Below, in pieces: positions 58,427 to 64,000 of a stretch of DNA of 64,000 nucleotides. The first letter of the stretch is position 1, and each line of letters opens with the position of its first letter. This stretch comes from Gammaproteobacteria bacterium (lineage in GTDB: Bacteria > Pseudomonadota > Gammaproteobacteria > Steroidobacterales > Steroidobacteraceae). The notes under the pieces were generated by a model. That model was given only the letters and a program-made list of their open reading frames with translations. It did no database searches and had not been told where the DNA came from. The DNA lies in the NCBI GenBank assembly GCA_025355165.1, contig JANYAD010000030.1, forward strand, positions 23,854-87,853, in the 5' to 3' direction. Both the position numbers and the translations under genes were made by a program.

Positions 58427-59367
58427 TGGCGGCAGCGCCCGAGCGGATTTCCGACGAAGAAGTGGCTGCGCTCCTCGAAAAGGACGGCAAGGAAAATCCT
58501 CATGCCGTGCGGCCTTACGATTTTGCTGTCCAGCGAATTAACCGGACGCAACTGCCGCTTCTGGAAGTCATCAACAAGAGTTTCGCCGAACGTGCGGGCG
58601 CCTCACTATCGCAACTGCTCGGGCGCGATGCGAGCATGCACTTTGAATCGCTCGAGTCCGTGAAGAGCGCAGACCTGCAGGCCTCCTTACCCACGCCGGC
58701 GACGCTCGCGGTGGTACGGCTGAAGCCGTTGCCCGGCTTCGCCTACGTCAGCGTTGAACCTGCGCTTCTGTTGACCCTGTTGGATGGGTTTTTCGGGGGT
58801 ACCGGAAGAGCAAATGCCGATCCGCAGGCCGCCATCGCCCCGGCAGCTCAACGATTCCTCGCCCTCATGCTGCGAAGCGTCGCGGTCGATCTGGCCTCGG
58901 CTTGGCAGCCGGTGTCCTCGGTCGAATTGGAACTGGTCAAGCAGGAAACCAATCCGCGCTTGGTGCAATTGGGCGGCCAGCTCGAATCAGTCGTGGTGGC
59001 AAAATTTTCCGTGGAATTCGCGGCCCGCAGCGGGCGCATCGAGTGGCTGTTCCCCGACGCGCTGCTCGATCCCATCCGCGGAACACTTGCCGGGGACAGC
59101 GATAATTCGGCTTCCGCCAAACAGGAGCCCTGGGCGCCGACTCTGAGCAGCGCCTTAGTTGACACGCAAATGCATACGCGCGCGGTACTCGCGCAGGCAC
59201 AGATCAGTTTGCGCCAGCTGGTGAGTCTCTCCCCAGGCGACATCATCCCGATCGAGGCGCCCCAGCATGTCACATTGTTTGCCGGCGACGTGCCCCTGTA
59301 TCGCGGCCGCTTCGGCATCTCGCAAGGACGTAATGCCCTCAAAATTCTTCCAGGAGCTGCTGTATGA
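58423..59367 (+). CDS. fliM: Flagellar motor switch protein FliM
   Basis: YDFAVQRINRTQLPLLEVINKSFAERAGASLSQLLGRDASM. Confidence 0.94.
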   Translation: MMAAAPERISDEEVAALLEKDGKENPHAVRPYDFAVQRINRTQLPLLEVINKSFAERAGASLSQLLGRDASMHFESLESVKSADLQASLPTPATLAVVRLKPLPGFAYVSVEPALLLTLLDGFFGGTGRANADPQAAIAPAAQRFLALMLRSVAVDLASAWQPVSSVELELVKQETNPRLVQLGGQLESVVVAKFSVEFAARSGRIEWLFPDALLDPIRGTLAGDSDNSASAKQEPWAPTLSSALVDTQMHTRAVLAQAQISLRQLVSLSPGDIIPIEAPQHVTLFAGDVPLYRGRFGISQGRNALKILPGAAV

Positions 59368-59711
59368 GCCCGCCCGATCCAAAGAGCGCCGCGGTCGCCC
59401 GCGCGCATTTCAGCGACTTGGGTCCCAACACCGCCGGCACGGTGGGCCAGGAGATGAATCTGAATCTCATTCTTGATGTCGCAGTCACCATCGCGCTTGA
59501 GGTCGGCCGCGCAAAGATGTCGGTGCGCGAATTGCTGCAGCTGGCTCCTGGTGCGGTCGTGGAGCTCGACCGTCTGGCAGGCGAGCCGCTCGATGTGCTC
59601 GTGAATGGCGTGCGCATCGCTCGTGGCGAAGTGGTGGTCGTCAACGAAAAATTCGGCATTCGGCTCACCGATGTGGTGAGCGAGACTGAGAGGATGGAGC
59701 ACGCCAAATGA
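59364..59711 (+). CDS. fliN: Flagellar motor switch protein FliN
   Basis: LDVAVTIALEVGRAKMSVRELLQLAPGAVVELDRLAGEPLDVLVNGVRIARGEVVVVNEKFGIRL. Confidence 0.96.
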   Translation: MSPPDPKSAAVARAHFSDLGPNTAGTVGQEMNLNLILDVAVTIALEVGRAKMSVRELLQLAPGAVVELDRLAGEPLDVLVNGVRIARGEVVVVNEKFGIRLTDVVSETERMEHAK

Positions 59712-60070
59712 GCCCCCTGGCGCAGCCGGCTTCGCCGTTGTCGGTTGCCAGCCTGACGCAGCTGTCTTTGAGCCTGATCGCCATCGTGGCGCTAATTCTT
59801 GCAATCGGCTGGGCGCTCAAGCGCTTTAAATTGGCGGCGCCGCGCGGATCTCTGGACAGCGCAGTGCTCGATCAACTGAACGTAGGCCCGCGGGAAAGAA
59901 TCGTCTTGGTTCGCATCGGCGACGCGCAGGTCCTTGTCGGCATCGGCGCAAGCGGCATCGTTGCACTGACCCCCTTGGCCACGCCGATTGCCATCAAAAC
60001 CTCTAACGCTTCGCCGGCATTCGCGGAGCGTCTGCGCGATATCATGAAGCGCTCCGGCGGTTCTGCTTGA
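59708..60070 (+). CDS. fliO: Flagellar biosynthetic protein FliO
   Basis: TM segment; VGPRERIVLVRIGDAQVLVGI. Confidence 0.88.
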   Translation: MSPLAQPASPLSVASLTQLSLSLIAIVALILAIGWALKRFKLAAPRGSLDSAVLDQLNVGPRERIVLVRIGDAQVLVGIGASGIVALTPLATPIAIKTSNASPAFAERLRDIMKRSGGSA

Positions 60071-60849
60071 CGGACGACACTCTGCAACCCGCTCGCGGCC
60101 GCTGGCCGCCGTTGGCCTTGCTCGCAGCTCTAGCGTTGCTCGCGCTGGTGCCGCTTGCGGCAAACGCCCAAGCTGCGTTGCCTGCGGTGGCGCTAAAATC
60201 GGCGGCCGACGGAGTGCAAACGTACTCCCTGACCTTCCAAATACTGATATTGATGACCTTGCTGACATTGCTGCCGGCGATCCTGCTGGCGATGACGGCG
60301 TTCACGCGGATCATCATCGTGCTGTCGATTCTGCGCCAAGCGCTCGGGATGGCCACCACCCCCTCGAATCAAGTGTTGACAGGATTGGCACTGTTTCTGA
60401 CGTTTTTTGTGATGGGATCTACCCTCGAACAATCATATGCCTCTGGCATCAAGCCTTACATGGATGGACAGCTGGCCGGAGAGCTGGCCATCGATCGTAC
60501 CTTGGGGCCGCTGAAGAAATTCATGTTGGCGCAAACACGCGAAACCGATTTGCAGCTGTTTTCGAAACTCTCCGGCAAGGCGCAATTTGCGAGCCCCGCC
60601 GAGGTGCCGCTGTCGGTGCTGGTGCCCACGTTCATTACCAGCGAATTGAAAACTGCGTTTCAAATCGGCTTCATGGTTTTCATACCCTTCCTGGTGATCG
60701 ACCTGGTCGTGGCCAGTGTGCTGATGTCGATGGGTATGATGATGCTGTCGCCGGTTCTGGTGTCCCTGCCGTTCAAAATCATGTTGTTCGTCGTGGTTGA
60801 CGGATGGACCTTGCTCATCGGCACCTTGGCGTCGAGCTTCCACCAATGA
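60067..60849 (+). CDS. fliP: Flagellar biosynthetic protein FliP
   Basis: TTG start; FTRIIIVLSILRQALGMATTPSNQVLTGLALFLTFFVM. Confidence 0.96.
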   Translation: MTDDTLQPARGRWPPLALLAALALLALVPLAANAQAALPAVALKSAADGVQTYSLTFQILILMTLLTLLPAILLAMTAFTRIIIVLSILRQALGMATTPSNQVLTGLALFLTFFVMGSTLEQSYASGIKPYMDGQLAGELAIDRTLGPLKKFMLAQTRETDLQLFSKLSGKAQFASPAEVPLSVLVPTFITSELKTAFQIGFMVFIPFLVIDLVVASVLMSMGMMMLSPVLVSLPFKIMLFVVVDGWTLLIGTLASSFHQ

Positions 60850-61115
60850 CGCCTGAGAACGTCATGGACCTGGCGCACAAGACGCTGCTGGTCACCTCGC
60901 TGATATCCGCGCCGCTGCTGCTCATTGCATTGATTACGGGACTGGTGATCGGCATGTTGCAGGCGGCAACGCAGATCAATGAATCTACTCTGAGCTTTAT
61001 CCCGAAGCTGTTGATGCTGGTGCTGACCCTGTTTGTCGCCGGCCCGTGGATCTTGCGCGTTTTGATTGATTTCACGCACGATTTGTATACCGCCATCCCG
61101 ACGATGGTCGGGTAG
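60846..61115 (+). CDS. fliQ: Flagellar biosynthetic protein FliQ
   Basis: LLIALITGLVIGMLQAATQINESTLSFIPKLL; start Met 60846. Confidence 0.96.
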   Translation: MTPENVMDLAHKTLLVTSLISAPLLLIALITGLVIGMLQAATQINESTLSFIPKLLMLVLTLFVAGPWILRVLIDFTHDLYTAIPTMVG

Positions 61116-61120
61116 CGGCC

Positions 61121-61921
61121 GTGCAACCTTTGACCCTCAATGCCGGCGATGTATCCATGTGGGTAAGCCGGATGTGGTGGCCGGCCCTTCGCATCAGCGG
61201 CTTTGTGCTGACGGCGCCCGCGGCCGGCGAGGGCGTCGTGCCTCGGCTGGTGAAAGTCGTGCTGACGTTGTCGTTGGCTTTCTTGCTCGGCCCCCTGGTT
61301 GAGGTGCCCACGGAGCTGTCGATTTTTTCCGCCGCCGGCATACTGGCTGCTGTCTTGGAATTGCTCATCGGAGTGTCGATTGGAATGGTTGTGCAGCTGG
61401 CGTTCGAAGCGCTGGTATTTGCGGGGCAAAGTGTCTCGCTCTCGATGGGTTTAGGCTTTGCAACCCTGGTTGATCCGCAACGCGGCGCGCAAGTACCCGT
61501 TCTGGGCCAGTTGTTCATGATCTTCGGCACCCTGACATATCTTGCGATCAATGGGCATTTGATGCTGCTTGGCGCATTGGCACAGAGCTTTCACAGCCTG
61601 CCCATCGGCGCCACGCATATCGACAAGGGCTTTCTCATCACAGTGGTGCTGTGGGGGGCGCGAGTCTTCGATACAGGTCTGCTGATCGCTTTGCCTGCGG
61701 TGATCGCCCTGGTCATCGTCAATTTGGCACTTGGCGTGGTGACCCGCGCCGCGCCTCAACTCAATCTATTCGGCATCGGCTTCACGATTACACTGATGAG
61801 TGGGTTCCTGGTGCTTCTCGCCGGTCTCGACGGCCTCATGTCGGGTATCTCCGGCCTCATTCAGACCGCGCTCATGGCAGTTTCAGATCTGCTCCACGCG
61901 GTTCCCGCGGGAGCACCCTGA
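61121..61921 (+). CDS. fliR: Flagellar biosynthetic protein FliR
   Basis: GTG start; FliR-type TM protein between fliQ and flhB. Confidence 0.94.
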   Translation: MQPLTLNAGDVSMWVSRMWWPALRISGFVLTAPAAGEGVVPRLVKVVLTLSLAFLLGPLVEVPTELSIFSAAGILAAVLELLIGVSIGMVVQLAFEALVFAGQSVSLSMGLGFATLVDPQRGAQVPVLGQLFMIFGTLTYLAINGHLMLLGALAQSFHSLPIGATHIDKGFLITVVLWGARVFDTGLLIALPAVIALVIVNLALGVVTRAAPQLNLFGIGFTITLMSGFLVLLAGLDGLMSGISGLIQTALMAVSDLLHAVPAGAP

Positions 61922-63051
61922 TGGCCGAATCCGAATCGGGCGGCGATCGCACCGAAGAACCTTCGCCACGACGCCTGCAGGAAGCGCGCGAGCGCGGCCA
62001 GCTGCCGCGTTCGCGCGAACTGACTAACTTTGCGACCATGATCGGCGGCAGCGCCACGCTAGTGGCCATCGGCGGGACACTTGCCTCGCACTTCTCGCAG
62101 ATGATGCGCCGCTCGCTGTCGATCGATGCGAAGTCGCTGCGTTCCACTGATTCCATGATGGCATCGCTGAGTGATGCCGGCATCAGCGCCGTGAGCGGCC
62201 TGCTGCCTGTGTTCGGTGCGCTGATCGCCATGGTGCTGCTTGCCTCGGTGGCGCTCGGTGGTTGGAATTTCAGCAGCAAAGCGCTGACGCCGGATTTTTC
62301 GCGGCTCAGTCCCTTATCCGGCATCAAGCGACTCGTCGGCCTGCACGGCGTGTCCGAATTGGCCAAGGCGTTGCTCAAGTTCGCAGTGGTGGGCGCCGTT
62401 TGCGCAGGAGTCGTTGGCGCGATCTTCGGCGATGTGCTGGCACTGGCGCGCATGGCGCCTCGCGACGCGATTTCTCGGGGCGCCGGCCTCATGAGCTGGG
62501 CTTTCGTCTGGCTGTGCGCCTCGCTCGCCCTGGTAGCGATCGTGGATGTGCCGTTGCAGATATTCCAATTTAAACGCGCCTTGCGCATGACCCGCCAAGA
62601 GCTGCGCGACGAGGCCAAAGAGTCTGACGGGCGGCCGGAGACCAAACAGCGTATCCGTCAGCTGCAACAGACGCTGGCGCGCCGGCGAATGATGCACAAG
62701 ATTCCCACCGCCGATGTACTCATCGTTAACCCGACGCACTTTGCGGTGGCGCTCAAGTATGATCCGAAAAAAATGCGCGCCCCGATCGTGCTCGCCAAGG
62801 GCGTCGATCTGGTGGCGCAGAATATCCGGCGCATCGCCGAGGAGCATCGCGTCGCGGTGTTCGAGTCGCCCAAGCTGGCGCGCGCCCTATACCGCTCCAC
62901 CGACCTGAACAAGGAGATTCCCAACGGCCTGTATGGCGCGGTAGCTCAAGTACTCTCATACATCTTCCGTGTGCGCACCTTGAATCCAACCATCGCGGCC
63001 CGCGTCGCGCGCCCGACGCCCAGCCTTCCCGATGAGTATGCGGACGTATGA
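61921..63051 (+). CDS. flhB: Flagellar export switch protein FlhB
   Basis: SGGDRTEEPSPRRLQEARERGQLPRSREL and NPTH cleavage motif (VLIVNPTHFAVALKYDPKKMRAPIVLAKG); ATG 61921. Confidence 0.96.
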   Translation: MAESESGGDRTEEPSPRRLQEARERGQLPRSRELTNFATMIGGSATLVAIGGTLASHFSQMMRRSLSIDAKSLRSTDSMMASLSDAGISAVSGLLPVFGALIAMVLLASVALGGWNFSSKALTPDFSRLSPLSGIKRLVGLHGVSELAKALLKFAVVGAVCAGVVGAIFGDVLALARMAPRDAISRGAGLMSWAFVWLCASLALVAIVDVPLQIFQFKRALRMTRQELRDEAKESDGRPETKQRIRQLQQTLARRRMMHKIPTADVLIVNPTHFAVALKYDPKKMRAPIVLAKGVDLVAQNIRRIAEEHRVAVFESPKLARALYRSTDLNKEIPNGLYGAVAQVLSYIFRVRTLNPTIAARVARPTPSLPDEYADV

Positions 63052-64000
63052 CGGCCCGCGGCGCAGCAGCGACTTTCGGCGAATTCGCGCGCAATGGCTT
63101 AGGCGTGCCGGTGCTGGTGATGGTGGTGCTGGCCATGATGGTACTGCCGTTGCCGGCGTTCCTCTTGGATGTGTTTTTTACATTCAACATTTCGCTCTCG
63201 CTCATGATTTTGCTGGCGGTGATCTATGTGCGCCGCGCGCTGGAGTTCGCGACCTTTCCGACCGTGCTGTTGGGCGCGACGCTGCTGCGCCTCGGCTTGA
63301 ATGTCGCCTCCACCCGGATCGTACTCATCAACGGCCACACGGGCGGCCAGGCTGCGGGACATGTCATCGCCGCCTTCGGCCATTTTGTGGTCGGCGGCAA
63401 CTATGCGGTAGGCATGGTGGTGTTCACGGTGCTGGTGATCATCAATTTTGTCGTCATCACCAAAGGCGCCGGGCGCATCTCGGAAGTCAGTGCGCGCTTC
63501 ACCCTGGACGCGATGCCGGGCAGGCAGATGGCGATTGATGCCGATTTGAATGCCGGTATTATCTCGCAAGCCGACGCCATCCTGCGCCGCCAGGAGGTGC
63601 GCGAAGAAGCGGATTTCTACGGCGCCATGGACGGTGCCAGCAAATTCGTGCGCGGCGATGCCATTGCCGGCATCCTGGTGGTGTTCATCAATCTGTTCGG
63701 CGGCACCATTATCGGCGCGGCTCAGCACGGTATGGCGCTCGCCGATGCCGGCCGTACCTACGCCCTGCTCACGATTGGCGATGGGCTGGTGGCGCAGATT
63801 CCAGCGCTGCTCTTGTCGGTGGCGGTCGCCATCTTGGTGACGCGCGTCTCGCGGCCGCATGACATGAGCCAACAGATCATGTCGCAGGTGCTGGGCCAGC
63901 CGCGGGCGCTGGGTGTGACGGCCGGTATCCTGGCCCTGCTCGGCATCATTCCGGGGATGCCCAATTTGGTTTTTTTGGCGATGGCAGCGCTGTGCGGAGC
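63048..64000 (+). CDS. flhA: Flagellar export protein FlhA (partial, runs off the right edge)
   Basis: ATG overlaps flhB stop; MTARGAAATFGEFARNGLGVPVLVMVVLAMMVLPLPAFLLDVFFTFNISLSLMILL...LGATLLRLGLNVASTRIVL. Confidence 0.95.
   Translation, partial: MTARGAAATFGEFARNGLGVPVLVMVVLAMMVLPLPAFLLDVFFTFNISLSLMILLAVIYVRRALEFATFPTVLLGATLLRLGLNVASTRIVLINGHTGGQAAGHVIAAFGHFVVGGNYAVGMVVFTVLVIINFVVITKGAGRISEVSARFTLDAMPGRQMAIDADLNAGIISQADAILRRQEVREEADFYGAMDGASKFVRGDAIAGILVVFINLFGGTIIGAAQHGMALADAGRTYALLTIGDGLVAQIPALLLSVAVAILVTRVSRPHDMSQQIMSQVLGQPRALGVTAGILALLGIIPGMPNLVFLAMAALCG

Noticed and set aside
1-64000. CRISPR arrays, tRNA/rRNA genes, transposases, integrases
   Set aside because: None recognised by eye; no regularly spaced repeats or transposase/integrase-like ORFs in the track

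Overview
The window is a large flagellar supercluster from a GC-rich, gammaproteobacterial-like genome. It begins with a partial uvrA-family gene on the minus strand. Next comes a minus-strand flgA-flgM-flgN-csrA(RsmN-like)-pilZ group, and then flgBCDEFGHIJKL on the plus strand. slyD and rimO (minus) separate flgL from fliC. After fliC come flaG-fliD-fliS-fliT-like-PilZ, fleQ-fleS-fleR and fliEFGHIJ. About 25 kb of non-flagellar cargo, containing a displaced fliK, lies between fliJ and fliL. The locus then resumes as fliLMNOPQR-flhB-flhA (partial). The main accessory element is a tightly overlapping ~13 kb minus-strand operon (about 39862-53485) that looks like an aryl polyene/xanthomonadin-type pathway. 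It encodes a ketosynthase and chain-length factor, two dehydratases, a ketoreductase, one ACP, an AMP-ligase, LolA-like and MMPL transport proteins, acyltransferases and a GT2. It also carries an unusual CE4 deacetylase/hydrolase pair, a MipA/OmpV gene at its head, and a divergent two-component system. Other notable points: fliD is split by a single-base frameshift; five sites have exact GG-N10-GC sigma-54 spacing (flgA, flgB, fleS, fliK, fliL); a sixth sigma-54-like site abuts a sigma-28 promoter upstream of fliD; and the CsrA homologue has an internal insertion like RsmN/RsmF. All calls come from reading the sequence and recalling protein families; no database search was run.
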